64,000 nucleotides of DNA from Sulfurimicrobium sp963741495. Its GTDB lineage: Bacteria; Pseudomonadota; Gammaproteobacteria; Burkholderiales; Sulfuricellaceae. Under the pieces are notes generated by a model. That model ran no database searches. It saw only the letters and a list, made by a program, of their open reading frames with translations, and had not been told where the DNA came from. The position numbers were made by a program, and so were the translations under genes. Shown piece by piece: positions 51,915 to 61,129 of the stretch. The stretch lies in the NCBI GenBank assembly GCA_963741495.1, contig CAVUID010000013.1, forward strand, positions 62,001 through 126,000. The letters are read 5' to 3'. Every line of letters begins with the position of its first letter. Within the stretch, counting starts at the first letter, position 1.

Positions 51915-52005
51915 GGACATGTCGAACCACTACCCAAGGCGATGAAACAACGGTTCGACATGTCCGCCCCCCTCTCTCCTAGCTCTCTCCCACAAGGAGA
52001 GAGGG
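51915..52005. repeat. Two adjacent inverted repeats before rep
   Basis: GGACATGTCGAACC (51915-51928) is mirrored exactly at 51952-51965. CCCTCTCTCCT (51970-51980) pairs with AGGAGAGAGGG (51995-52005). They lie in the 245-base gap between norE-like and rep genes. They do not show the core of the three large palindromic elements. Confidence 0.7.
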
Positions 52006-52109
52006 ACGATGTGTCGCTTCGCGCGTTTCGTTAACAGCACTGAAATGGTGGCAAATCACGCCCGGGAAGGCGTGATAAAATAGCCCTCCATTCAGGAGCA
52101 GTTTGCTGC

Positions 52110-54107
52110 ATGCTTTCCAAACTCAATTCCCCGCAACGCGACGCCGTCAAGTATCTTGATGGCCCGCTGCTGGTGCTGGCCGGTGCCGGCAGCGGGAAGA
52201 CCCGCGTCATTACGCACAAGATCGTCTACCTGATCGAAACCTGCGGCTTCAGCGCCAGCAACATCGCCGCCATCACATTCACCAACAAGGCCGCGAAGGA
52301 GATGCAGGAGCGCGTGGGTAAATTGCTGCAAGGCAAGTCGGCGCGCGGCCTGACCGTAACCACCTTTCACTCGCTCGGCCTGCACATCCTGCGCCAGGAA
52401 GCCAGACACCTGGGCTACAAGCCGCGTTTTTCGGTGCTTGACTCCTCGGACAGCGCGGGCATTCTCAACGACATCCTGAAAACCACGGACAAGAAGGAAA
52501 TCCGCCGCGCCCAGTCCGTCATATCCAACTGGAAAAACGCGCAGCTGCCCCCTTCCCTGGCCGCACAACAGGCAGAAAATGAGGTCGAGCGGCAGCTTTC
52601 CGTTATTTATCAGGCCTACCAGGATACTTTACAGGCCTACCAGGCGATGGATTTCGACGATCTGATCCGCCTGCCGGTCGAACTGTTCGAGAAACATCCG
52701 GAAGTGCTCGAAAAATGGCGCGACAAGCTGCGCTACCTGCTCATCGACGAATACCAGGACACCAACACCTGCCAGTATCAGCTGGTGAAGCAGATCGCCG
52801 GCAGCCGTGGCGCATTTACTGCGGTGGGCGACGACGATCAGGCCATCTATGCCTGGCGCGGCGCCAATGTGGAGAATCTCAAAGCCCTGCAGGACGACTA
52901 CCCCAATCTGCAGGTGATCAAGCTGGAACAGAATTACCGCTCCACCGTGCGCATACTGCGCGCCGCCAACACCCTGATCGCCAACAATCCCAAACTGTTC
53001 GAAAAGAAGCTGTGGAGCGACCTGGGGCACGGCGACCCGATCCAGATCATGTCGGCAAAAGATGACGATCAGGAAGCGGAGAATGTGGTCATGCGTCTGC
53101 AGACCCACAAGTTCCAGCATCGCACGCGCTTTGCCGATTACGCGATTCTCTACCGCGGCAACCATCAGGCACGCATTTTCGAACAGTACCTGCGCAACGA
53201 AAAAATTCCCTACCTGCTTTCCGGCGGGCAGTCTTTCTTTGACCGTAGCGAAATCAAGGACATCATTTCCTACCTGCGCTTGCTGGCCAACAGCGACGAC
53301 GACCCGGCTTTCATCCGCGCCGTGACCACGCCGAAGCGTGGCATCGGCACCAGCACGCTGGAAAAACTGGGCACTTACGCGGCCGATCGCCATGTCAGCC
53401 TGTTCGCAGCCGCTTTCGAAGCCGGCATGGAACACCAGCTCGGGGCCAAGCAATACCATCCGCTGATGGCGTTCTGCAATTTCATCAATAGCCTTTCATT
53501 GCGTGCCGAGCGTGAAAGCTGCAACACCATCATGGCCGATTTGCTCAACGCCATCGGCTATGAGTCCCATCTCTTCGACCAGGAAGAAGCTCGCGCGGCG
53601 CAGAACAAGTGGAACAACGTGCAGGAATTCGTCGGCTGGATCAGCAAGAAAGGCGAGGCAGACGGCAAGACCGTAATTGAATTGACCCAGACCATTGCCC
53701 TGATCAACATCCTCGACAGCCGCGAGGATCAGGATGTCGACGCAGTGCGCCTCTCAACCCTTCATGCTGCCAAAGGTCTGGAATATCCCCATGTATTTCT
53801 GGTCGGCGTAGAGGAAGGCATCCTGCCGCACCGCGAAAGTGTCGACAACGGTCAGATAGAGGAAGAGCGGCGCCTGATGTACGTCGGCATTACCCGCGCC
53901 CAGAAAGGACTGACCCTGTCCCACTGCCACAAACGCAAGCGTGCCGGCGAATGGCAGGGCTGCGAGCCCAGCCGATTTATCGACGAACTCCACCAGGACG
54001 ATCTGCGCGGCCATGGCAGAGGCCAGACCGACCCGCAGGCACAAAAGGACGAAGGATCTGCCCGGCTTGCCCAAATCAAGGCAATGCTGGCCAGCGGAGG
54101 CAAATAA
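52110..54107 (+). CDS. rep: ATP-dependent DNA helicase Rep
   Basis: The 665-residue superfamily 1A helicase has motif I AGAGSGKTRVITHKI, Ia FTNKAAKEM, II LLIDEYQDTN, III VGDDDQAIYAWRGA, IV/V regions and motif VI VGITRAQKGLTLS. Similarity in the N-terminal half (ARGLTVTTFHSLGLHILRQE) favours Rep over UvrD. It helps replication forks pass obstacles. Confidence 0.93.
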   Translation: MLSKLNSPQRDAVKYLDGPLLVLAGAGSGKTRVITHKIVYLIETCGFSASNIAAITFTNKAAKEMQERVGKLLQGKSARGLTVTTFHSLGLHILRQEARHLGYKPRFSVLDSSDSAGILNDILKTTDKKEIRRAQSVISNWKNAQLPPSLAAQQAENEVERQLSVIYQAYQDTLQAYQAMDFDDLIRLPVELFEKHPEVLEKWRDKLRYLLIDEYQDTNTCQYQLVKQIAGSRGAFTAVGDDDQAIYAWRGANVENLKALQDDYPNLQVIKLEQNYRSTVRILRAANTLIANNPKLFEKKLWSDLGHGDPIQIMSAKDDDQEAENVVMRLQTHKFQHRTRFADYAILYRGNHQARIFEQYLRNEKIPYLLSGGQSFFDRSEIKDIISYLRLLANSDDDPAFIRAVTTPKRGIGTSTLEKLGTYAADRHVSLFAAAFEAGMEHQLGAKQYHPLMAFCNFINSLSLRAERESCNTIMADLLNAIGYESHLFDQEEARAAQNKWNNVQEFVGWISKKGEADGKTVIELTQTIALINILDSREDQDVDAVRLSTLHAAKGLEYPHVFLVGVEEGILPHRESVDNGQIEEERRLMYVGITRAQKGLTLSHCHKRKRAGEWQGCEPSRFIDELHQDDLRGHGRGQTDPQAQKDEGSARLAQIKAMLASGGK

Positions 54108-54110
54108 AAA

Positions 54111-54140
54111 AGGCGCAGCGTTTTCGCGCTGCGCCTTTTT
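54111..54140. terminator. Bidirectional terminator between rep and cytochrome c
   Basis: A perfect ten-base stem AGGCGCAGCG/CGCTGCGCCT around TTTTCG is flanked by A-run and T-run. It serves both converging genes. Confidence 0.92.
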
Positions 54141-54156
54141 TACAGTTCTCTAAAAT

Positions 54157-54651
54157 TTACGGGGCCGTAAACTTGGCACCACCGGAATTAGCCATGAATG
54201 CCACGGCACGGGCCAATTCCGCATCAGACAAATCAGCTGCACCGCCACGGGCCGGCATGGCACGAATACCTTCAATAGAATGCTTGACCAGCGTATCGTA
54301 ACCCTGGCCGATACGTTTCGCCCAGTCGTCCTTGTTGCCCTGCTTGGGCGCACCCAGCGCGCCAGAAGTATGACAAGCCGTACACACAGCATTGAAAACT
54401 TCCTCACCGCTTTTTTCCACTTTGGGCACACTGGCATCCACCAAATGAATCTCGCCAACCGGTTTGATGCGTTCGGCAACCGTCTTAGCCTGAGCATCAT
54501 CAGCATCCTGGTTCACATGGGACGCCTGAATACCGAGCACCAGTTGAATAATCAGGAAAATCGCAATCAGCGGGGCCACAAGGCCGCCAACAGTTGCAAC
54601 GATAACCTGCATCGGCGTGGTTTTTGTCATCTCTTCGTGATGCGCGCTCAT
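54157..54651 (-). CDS. Membrane-anchored cytochrome c5-type protein
   Basis: The 164-residue protein has an N-terminal helix (VIVATVGGLVAPLIAIFLII) and one haem site CTACH. The axial Met is in AMPARGG, and GEEVFNAVCTACHTSGALGAP is split here before the haem. This is the c5/CycB form common in betaproteobacteria and acts as an electron carrier toward terminal oxidases. Confidence 0.9.
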   Translation of the reverse strand: MSAHHEEMTKTTPMQVIVATVGGLVAPLIAIFLIIQLVLGIQASHVNQDADDAQAKTVAERIKPVGEIHLVDASVPKVEKSGEEVFNAVCTACHTSGALGAPKQGNKDDWAKRIGQGYDTLVKHSIEGIRAMPARGGAADLSDAELARAVAFMANSGGAKFTAP

Positions 54652-54867
54652 GAGTCGATCCTTAAGCTGGAATTCAAAGGTTGCGAATTATACCGACAAA
54701 ACGCACAGTTTGCATCACCGGCACCGCCCAAGGAATGTACTTTAAGTTTGCACCATGCCAATATCAGTTTAAAATACATACCCCTTTTTATTTTTATATT
54801 CAGGCAACAAGCCGGAACACCAAAAAAATCATCGTCACGGGATTTCTCAAAAACACACTCTAATCTA

Positions 54868-54896
54868 TTGATGATTAAACGATAAGCCAATACAAT
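54868..54896 (+). promoter_or_regulatory. Sigma-70 promoter of lpxC
   Basis: TTGATG (54868-54873) and TACAAT (54891-54896) have 17-base spacing, 40 bases before the lpxC ATG. The remaining gap 54652-54867 is AT-rich and shows nothing else definite beyond room for the cytochrome c promoter. Confidence 0.6.
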
Positions 54897-54936
54897 ACAT
54901 TTGGAATCATTACCGCCCTCTCTGGGTAAAAAAGCC

Positions 54937-55851
54937 ATGATCAAACAACGCACTTTGAAAAACATCATCCGGGCAACCGGGATTGGCCTGCACACCGGCG
55001 AAAAGGTCTACCTGACCTTGCGTCCTGCCGCCCCGAATACCGGCATCGTATTTCGTCGCGTTGATCTCCCCGAGCCAGTTGAAATCCAGGCCAGACCCGA
55101 CATCGTGGGCGATACACGGCTATCGTCCACACTGGAACAGAATGGCGCCAAAGTATCTACCGTTGAGCACCTGATGGCCGCTTTGGCCGGACTCGGCATC
55201 GACAACATCTACGTCGACCTTTCCGCCGCCGAGGTACCGATCATGGACGGGTCCGCCTCCCCCTTCGTTTTTTTGTTGCAATCAGCAGGCATCGAAGAGC
55301 AAAGCGCGGCCAAGCAATACATCCGTATCAAGAAAACGGTCGAAGTCCACGAAGACGACAAATGGGTACGTTTTGAACCCTACAACGGCTTCAAAATAAA
55401 TTTCACCATCGCCTTCGATCACCCGGTATTCGAAACATCAGGCCAATCCATCACCCTGGATCTGGCACAGGCCTCCTTCATCAAGGAGATATCCCGCGCC
55501 CGTACCTTCGGCTTCATGCAGGACGTCGAAACGCTGCGCACACATGGACTGGCGCTTGGCGGCAGCATGGATAACGCCATTGTGATGGACGAGTATCGCG
55601 TACTCAACAGCGATGGATTGCGCTATGAAGATGAATTCGTCAAACACAAGGTACTTGATGCCGTTGGCGATCTCTACATCCTGGGCCACCCGCTGATCGG
55701 CGCTTTTACCGCCTACAAGTCCGGGCACGCGCTAAACAACCGCCTCCTGCGCACCCTGCTGGCCGATGCCGAAGCCTGGGAATTTGTCTCTTTCGACCGG
55801 GTTGAGCAGGTTCCAGGCGCCTTGCCGAATTTCAGCAACCAGACCGCTTGA
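54937..55851 (+). CDS. lpxC: UDP-3-O-acyl-N-acetylglucosamine deacetylase LpxC
   Basis: The 304-residue zinc deacetylase has ligands in STVEHLMAAL (His79) and KHKVLDAVGDLYILG (His, Asp), and the active-site His in SGHALNNRLL. It commits the lipid A pathway. ATG 54937 gives IKQRTLKNIIRATGIGLHTG as expected. Confidence 0.97.
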   Translation: MIKQRTLKNIIRATGIGLHTGEKVYLTLRPAAPNTGIVFRRVDLPEPVEIQARPDIVGDTRLSSTLEQNGAKVSTVEHLMAALAGLGIDNIYVDLSAAEVPIMDGSASPFVFLLQSAGIEEQSAAKQYIRIKKTVEVHEDDKWVRFEPYNGFKINFTIAFDHPVFETSGQSITLDLAQASFIKEISRARTFGFMQDVETLRTHGLALGGSMDNAIVMDEYRVLNSDGLRYEDEFVKHKVLDAVGDLYILGHPLIGAFTAYKSGHALNNRLLRTLLADAEAWEFVSFDRVEQVPGALPNFSNQTA

Positions 55852-56042
55852 TCGTCCTCCGGCTTGTCATCTACCTGTCGCTGATCGGGATTGTTTCATC
55901 TCTGATCCTGGCCCTGTTGCTGCGTGACCGGCGTTACTTTCGCCTGGCATGGCAAATTCTCAAGTTTTCAGTCGTACTATTGCTTGTTTTTGCCGCTGTG
56001 ATTTTCATGGGACGGGCTGTTCTCTACCGCATGCCGCTCTAG
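55848..56042 (+). CDS. Small membrane protein downstream of lpxC
   Basis: The 64-residue protein has two hydrophobic helices (LRLVIYLSLIGIVSSLILAL and WQILKFSVVLLLVFAAVIFM). It starts at TTG 55848 overlapping the lpxC stop. Its end overlaps the converging DUF721 gene by 66 bases. Function unknown. Confidence 0.6.
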   Translation: MIVLRLVIYLSLIGIVSSLILALLLRDRRYFRLAWQILKFSVVLLLVFAAVIFMGRAVLYRMPL

Positions 56043-56453
56043 CATTGCCTCAAGCGCCCGTTTTAGGGGCGACTCTTCCAGTTGAACAGCGAGCTGGCGC
56101 AAGCTGGCCGCTCCCGCAGAACCCAGACGCAGCGTCTTGGGCGGCCTTTCCCGGGGCGGGCGGAAGTCGGCTTGCACTCGCACCAGAATTGCAGTAACCT
56201 CAACACCCCTTTTTTGGAATTTTTCCAGCACAGTTGGCGCCAGTTGCCGGGCCTTGGCCGCGATAGCGCCATTGTTTGCATACAACACTAAAATTCGGTC
56301 CTGTATACCACTTACCTTGCACATCTGAGCCAAGGGCGGCGGTGCGAGCTTCTCCCACAAACGTTGCAATTCGGACACATGCGCAACGCGTTCGGCCAAA
56401 GCAGCAAGGCCGGCGGTAGAAGTCAGGTAGGACTGCAGCTTGCGTACGCTCAT
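55977..56453 (-). CDS. DUF721/DciA-like protein
   Basis: The 158-residue protein has the DUF721 fold in its first 100 residues (LWEKLAPPPLAQMCKVSGIQ, RILVLYANNGAIAAKARQLA). DciA members of this family load the replicative helicase in bacteria without DnaC. The lpxC-DUF721-M23-secA neighbourhood is conserved in betaproteobacteria. The tail beyond residue 110 is low complexity. Confidence 0.8.
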   Translation of the reverse strand: MSVRKLQSYLTSTAGLAALAERVAHVSELQRLWEKLAPPPLAQMCKVSGIQDRILVLYANNGAIAAKARQLAPTVLEKFQKRGVEVTAILVRVQADFRPPRERPPKTLRLGSAGAASLRQLAVQLEESPLKRALEAMLERHAVENSPSHENHSGKNKQ

Positions 56454-56468
56454 GGAGGGTTTTGCCTC

Positions 56469-57338
56469 GTGAACATTATTTTCGTATCAAATAGTCTGGC
56501 CAGAAGCAAAAGTATCACACTTGGCCGCAATCAAATCATCATGCTAACGCTGGGATGGGCGATTTTACCCATAATCGTCGCACTCGGACTCTATTATTCC
56601 ATGCTTTCCGGCACCCCGGCGCAAGCAGCGGGGAAAACCGCCCATGTGCAGGAGAATCTCAACGCCATGGCCGCCCGCCTCGGCCAGCTACAGGCACAGG
56701 TAATGCGCCTGGACGCAGTCGGTGGACGGCTTGCCAAACACTTCGGCTTGCCGGAACAGGAATTTGATTTCCGCAAGCCGCCGGGCCAGGGCGGTGCTGA
56801 AACGCCCGCCAGCCAATACCAGCTCGACACGCAACAGCTTGAAAACGAACTGGCCATGTTCGCCATGCAAATGGAGAAACGCTCCGCAAGCCTGAGCGTG
56901 CTTGAGGCCATGACGCTGCGCGAACAGGTCGCAAAAAGCACCTCTCCTACGCTGCAACCTGTCTCGGCGGGCTGGTTTTCGTCCAATTTCGGCTGGCGGA
57001 TCGACCCCTTCAGCGGCAAGAAAGCCTTCCATGAAGGCGTGGACTTCATGGCGGAGACCGGCACCCCCATCCAGGCAGCCGCTGGCGGGGTGGTTGTTTA
57101 CTCCGACTATCACCCTCAATATGGTAATATGATTGATGTTGACCATGGCAATGGCATGACAAGCCGTTACGCGCACGCATCGAAGCGGCTGGTCAAGGTT
57201 GGCGACATTGTCCTGCAAGGTCAGAAGATTGCTGAAGTTGGCTCCACCGGCCGCTCCACCGGTTCGCATCTGCATTTTGAGGTACTGAAAAACGGCGCAC
57301 CGCAGAATCCGGCACGTTACCTGCAAACCGCCGGTTAA
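56469..57338 (+). CDS. M23-family murein endopeptidase
   Basis: From GTG 56469 the 289-residue protein has a membrane helix (IIMLTLGWAILPIIVALGLY), a coiled-coil segment (about 50-150) and an M23/LytM domain with HEGVDF and SHLHFEV zinc motifs. It probably cleaves or activates cleavage of peptidoglycan peptides. The GTG start is 16 bases away from the divergent DUF721 start. Confidence 0.87.
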   Translation: MNIIFVSNSLARSKSITLGRNQIIMLTLGWAILPIIVALGLYYSMLSGTPAQAAGKTAHVQENLNAMAARLGQLQAQVMRLDAVGGRLAKHFGLPEQEFDFRKPPGQGGAETPASQYQLDTQQLENELAMFAMQMEKRSASLSVLEAMTLREQVAKSTSPTLQPVSAGWFSSNFGWRIDPFSGKKAFHEGVDFMAETGTPIQAAAGGVVVYSDYHPQYGNMIDVDHGNGMTSRYAHASKRLVKVGDIVLQGQKIAEVGSTGRSTGSHLHFEVLKNGAPQNPARYLQTAG

Positions 57339-57347
57339 CGAACAACA

Positions 57348-57409
57348 GGAGGCTCAGGGAATTCGGCATCCGTCTGGATGCGCAGAATTGTCTGAGCCTC
57401 CCTATTTTT
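57348..57409 (+). terminator. Strong stem-loop between M23 gene and secA
   Basis: GGAGGCTCAG (57348-57357) pairs perfectly with CTGAGCCTCC (57392-57401), with extra pairing of GAATTC/GAATTG inside. CTATTTTTG follows. It looks like a terminator, but it ends only about 14 bases before the secA ATG, so the secA transcript would have to start inside it or read through. Confidence 0.7.
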
Positions 57410-57422
57410 GATAGAAGTTTCC

Positions 57423-60152
57423 ATGATATCCAAGCTCGTCAGAAAAATCTTCGGCAGCCGCAACGACCGGCTGATCAAGCAATACATGCAAACCGTGCGT
57501 GCCATCAACGCCCTGGAGCCCGCCCTGCAGGCGCTCAGTGACGATCAGTTGCGCGCCAAGACCGATGAATTCAAGCAAAGGCACAGCAAGGGAGAATCTC
57601 TCGACGACTTGCTGCCGGAAGCTTTTGCTGTGGTTCGCGAAGCCAGCAAACGCGTGCTGGAAATGCGCCACTTCGACGTACAGATGGTCGGCGGCATGAC
57701 GCTGCACTACGGCAAAATTTCTGAAATGCGCACCGGTGAAGGTAAAACCCTGGTCGCCACCCTGCCCTCCTACCTCAACGCACTGTCAGGCAAAGGCGTG
57801 CATGTGGTGACGGTCAACGATTACCTGGCACGCCGCGACGCGGAGTGGATGGGACGTCTGCACGGCTTCCTCGGGCTTTCAGTGGGCATCAATCTGCCCA
57901 ACATGTCACACGAAGAAAAGCAGCAGGCCTATGCCGCAGACATTACCTATGGCACCAACAACGAATATGGCTTCGACTATCTGCGTGACAACATGGTCTA
58001 CCAGCCAACGGAGCGGGTACAGCGCAGCCTCAATTACGCCATCGTGGATGAAGTCGATTCGATCCTGATCGACGAGGCGCGCACCCCGCTGATCATTTCC
58101 GGGCAAGCCGACGACAATGTCGATCTTTATTACCGTGTCAACGAACTGGCGCCAAAACTGGTCAAGCAGGCGCAGGAAGATGGCCCAGGCGACTACAGCG
58201 TGGATGAGAAGGCGCATCAGGTGCTGCTCACCGAAGCTGGCCACGAGCACGCCGAGCAACTGCTGACCGACGCCGGGTTGCTGCCGCCGGGGTCCAGCCT
58301 TTACGATGCGGCCAACATTGCCCTGATGCATCACATGTATGCCGCGTTGCGTGCCCATGCCCTGTACCACCGCGACCAGCATTATGTGGTGCAGAACGAT
58401 GAAGTCATTATCGTGGACGAATTCACTGGCCGTCTGATGTCCGGACGACGCTGGTCCGACGGGTTGCACCAGGCAGTGGAAGCCAAGGAAGGCGCAAAGA
58501 TTCAGCGCGAGAACCAGACGCTGGCATCGATCACCTTCCAGAACTATTTCCGCATGTACAACAAACTCTCGGGCATGACCGGCACGGCCGACACCGAGGC
58601 TTTCGAATTCCAGCAGATCTACGGCCTGGAAACTGTCGTCATTCCAACGCATCGCGACATGATCCGCGACGATCGAATGGATCAGGTATTCCGCACTGCC
58701 AATGAAAAACATCAGGCAGTCATCAACGACATCAAGGACTGCCAGAAGCGCGGCCAGCCAGTGTTGGTCGGCACCACCTCGATCGAAAGCTCCGAACTTC
58801 TGTCGAAAATGCTGACTCAGGCCAAGTTGCAGCATGAAGTGCTGAATGCCAAACAGCACGCGCGGGAAGCGGAAATTGTCGCGCAAGCCGGGCGCGCCGG
58901 CGCGATTACCATCGCCACCAACATGGCAGGGCGCGGCACCGATATCGTACTGGGCGGCAGCATTGAGCGCGATATCCACGCCATCCGCAATGACGAAAAC
59001 CTGAGTGAGGAAGAGAAAGCGGCCCGGATCACTGCACGCAAAGCAGAGTGGCAACCCATCCACGATCAGGTGCTGGCCAACGGCGGCCTGCACATCATCG
59101 GCACCGAGCGCCACGAATCCCGCCGCGTCGACAACCAGTTGCGCGGCCGCGCCGGGCGCCAGGGTGATCCCGGCTCAAGCCGCTTCTTCCTCTCGCTGGA
59201 AGACCCGCTGCTGCGTATTTTTGCCTCCGATCGCGTGGCCTCCATCATGGAACGCCTCAAGATGCCCGAGGGCGAAGCAATCGAACACCCATGGGTGACG
59301 CGTGCCATCGAAAACGCCCAGCGCAAGGTTGAAGCGCGCAACTTCGATATCCGCAAGCAGTTGCTGGAATACGACGACGTTTCCAACGATCAGCGCAAGG
59401 TTATTTACGCCCAGCGCAACGAACTGCTGGAGACCGAAGACATTTCCGACACCATCCGTGCCATGCGCGAAGACGTGATCAGTCAGACTTTCGGCATGTA
59501 CATCCCGCATCAAAGCATGGAAGAGCAATGGGATGTCCCCGGCCTTGAAAAAGCGCTGCAAGCCGAACTGCAATTGCAATTGCCGCTGACTCAGTGGCTG
59601 GAAGAAGATTCCAAACTGGGCGAGGAAGGCCTGCTGAAACGCGTCCTGGACGTTGCTCACAGCCAGTACCAGGACAAGCAGGAACAGGTTGGGGCAGGCG
59701 TACTGCACCATTTCGAACGTGCCATCATGCTGCAAAGCATGGATACGCACTGGCGCGAGCATCTGGCCGCGCTGGACCATCTGCGCCAGGGCATCCATCT
59801 GCGCGGCTACGCCCAGAAAAACCCCAAGCAGGAATATAAACGTGAGGCATTCGAGCTATTTTCCGCCCTGCTCGGACGCATCAAGACCGAGGTTACCCAG
59901 GTCACCATGACAGTTCAGGTAAAGGGCGAAGAAGATGTGGCCGCAGTGGAAGACCAGCTTCCTGCACCGGATAACGTCCAGTACCACCACGCCGAATACG
60001 ATGCGGCGCTGGACCAGGGGGACGAGCGCGCTGAGGAAGGCGATGAAAAGCACGAGCCCTTCGTTCGCGACGAAATCAAGGTAGGCCGCAACGACCCCTG
60101 CCCCTGTGGCTCAGGCAAGAAATACAAGCAGTGCCACGGAAAGCTCAGCTAG
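57423..60152 (+). CDS. secA: Preprotein translocase ATPase SecA
   Basis: The 909-residue protein has Walker A MRTGEGKTLVATL, the DEAD-type DEVDSILIDEARTPLIIS, motif VI QLRGRAGRQGDPGSS and the C-terminal zinc motif CPCGSGKKYKQCHG that binds SecB and lipids. It drives protein export through SecYEG. ATG 57423 is preferred over the TTG at 57408. Confidence 0.98.
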   Translation: MISKLVRKIFGSRNDRLIKQYMQTVRAINALEPALQALSDDQLRAKTDEFKQRHSKGESLDDLLPEAFAVVREASKRVLEMRHFDVQMVGGMTLHYGKISEMRTGEGKTLVATLPSYLNALSGKGVHVVTVNDYLARRDAEWMGRLHGFLGLSVGINLPNMSHEEKQQAYAADITYGTNNEYGFDYLRDNMVYQPTERVQRSLNYAIVDEVDSILIDEARTPLIISGQADDNVDLYYRVNELAPKLVKQAQEDGPGDYSVDEKAHQVLLTEAGHEHAEQLLTDAGLLPPGSSLYDAANIALMHHMYAALRAHALYHRDQHYVVQNDEVIIVDEFTGRLMSGRRWSDGLHQAVEAKEGAKIQRENQTLASITFQNYFRMYNKLSGMTGTADTEAFEFQQIYGLETVVIPTHRDMIRDDRMDQVFRTANEKHQAVINDIKDCQKRGQPVLVGTTSIESSELLSKMLTQAKLQHEVLNAKQHAREAEIVAQAGRAGAITIATNMAGRGTDIVLGGSIERDIHAIRNDENLSEEEKAARITARKAEWQPIHDQVLANGGLHIIGTERHESRRVDNQLRGRAGRQGDPGSSRFFLSLEDPLLRIFASDRVASIMERLKMPEGEAIEHPWVTRAIENAQRKVEARNFDIRKQLLEYDDVSNDQRKVIYAQRNELLETEDISDTIRAMREDVISQTFGMYIPHQSMEEQWDVPGLEKALQAELQLQLPLTQWLEEDSKLGEEGLLKRVLDVAHSQYQDKQEQVGAGVLHHFERAIMLQSMDTHWREHLAALDHLRQGIHLRGYAQKNPKQEYKREAFELFSALLGRIKTEVTQVTMTVQVKGEEDVAAVEDQLPAPDNVQYHHAEYDAALDQGDERAEEGDEKHEPFVRDEIKVGRNDPCPCGSGKKYKQCHGKLS

Positions 60153-60167
60153 GCGTTTGAAAAGTCT

Positions 60168-60201
60168 TCCTGCCCCCCTGGCCGCAACCGGGGGTGCAGG
60201 A
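60168..60201 (+). terminator. GC-rich stem-loop after secA
   Basis: TCCTGCCCCCC pairs with GGGGGTGCAGGA around a short loop, 16 bases after the secA stop. There is no T-run, so it is a weak or Rho-assisted terminator. The rest of the 331-base gap to mog (60202-60483) shows no gene or clear repeat. Confidence 0.5.
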
Positions 60202-60483
60202 GGATAGCCAAAGCCGGTCTTCTGAGTCATCATCGCCAGCCCCCTCTTGCAACCCCCTCCCTGCCATTCATCGTTCCGACCTGGCTGCGAATCAGCGAAA
60301 TATCAAATTCACGATATCCACCGGCATATTGGCCAGATAGCCAGGTGAAGAACAAGTGCGGCCTGAATCATCCAGTGCCACCTTGATTTATAGCGACCAC
60401 ATGGGCACCAAAAGAAAATGCTGCTGTAGCCAGCAGCTTGATTCAGGGTAAAATTACGGGTCAAGCCAAGGAGCCGCCACTAA

Positions 60484-61053
60484 ATGAATCCAGCCCCCTC
60501 ACCAGCAAAAATCGGCCTCGTCACGATCAGCGACCGGGCGTTTCAGGGCACTTACGAAGACCAGGGCATTCCTGCTCTGCGTGTCTGGCTGGAAGCATCG
60601 CTCGCCACCCAGCACCAGATCGTCACTCGTCTGGTGCCTGACGAACAGGATCAGATTGAGACCGCATTAAAACAACTGGTAGACGAGGAGGCCTGCTGCC
60701 TGGTACTTACCACGGGCGGGACCGGCCCGGCCCCGCGCGACGTCACCCCGGAGGCCACGCTGGCCGTGGCGGACCGGGTGCTGGATGGCTTCGGCGAGCA
60801 GATGCGCGCGGCAAGCCTGAAATATGTGCCGACGGCCATTCTTTCGCGCCAGGTGGGCGTTATTCGCAAGCAGAGCCTGATCCTTAATCTGCCGGGGCAA
60901 CCCAAGGCGATCAAGGAAACGCTGGATGGCGTTTTTGCCGCCGTCCCCTACTGCATCGACCTGATCGGTGGCCCCTATCTGGAAACGCTGCCAGAAGCAG
61001 TTCAGCCCTTTCGCCCCAAGTCGGCACAGCGCCCCAAACCGGAAAGCGCCTGA
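60484..61053 (+). CDS. mog: Molybdopterin adenylyltransferase (MogA/MoaB family)
   Basis: The 189-residue protein has IGLVTISDRAFQGTYEDQGI and LVLTTGGTGPAPRDVTPEAT, the MPT-binding loop of Mog. It adenylates molybdopterin before molybdenum insertion. A cofactor need exists in the region if SoeABC is encoded upstream of the window. A conserved C-terminal block is LPGQPKAIKETLDGV. Confidence 0.93.
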   Translation: MNPAPSPAKIGLVTISDRAFQGTYEDQGIPALRVWLEASLATQHQIVTRLVPDEQDQIETALKQLVDEEACCLVLTTGGTGPAPRDVTPEATLAVADRVLDGFGEQMRAASLKYVPTAILSRQVGVIRKQSLILNLPGQPKAIKETLDGVFAAVPYCIDLIGGPYLETLPEAVQPFRPKSAQRPKPESA

Positions 61054-61129
61054 AATCCATGTCTTTTGCATCCAAATTTCCCAGCACGCAGAATCCGGCC
61101 ACGCAAAAACAAGATAACCAGGGGGAGAC

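Noticed and set aside
51915..52005. A fourth copy of the nested palindromic family
   Set aside because: It has inverted repeats but lacks the GGCGCGAG and GAGCAACGCCGCC core arms.
60202..60483. Molybdenum cofactor riboswitch before mog
   Set aside because: No conserved helices could be recognised in this gap.
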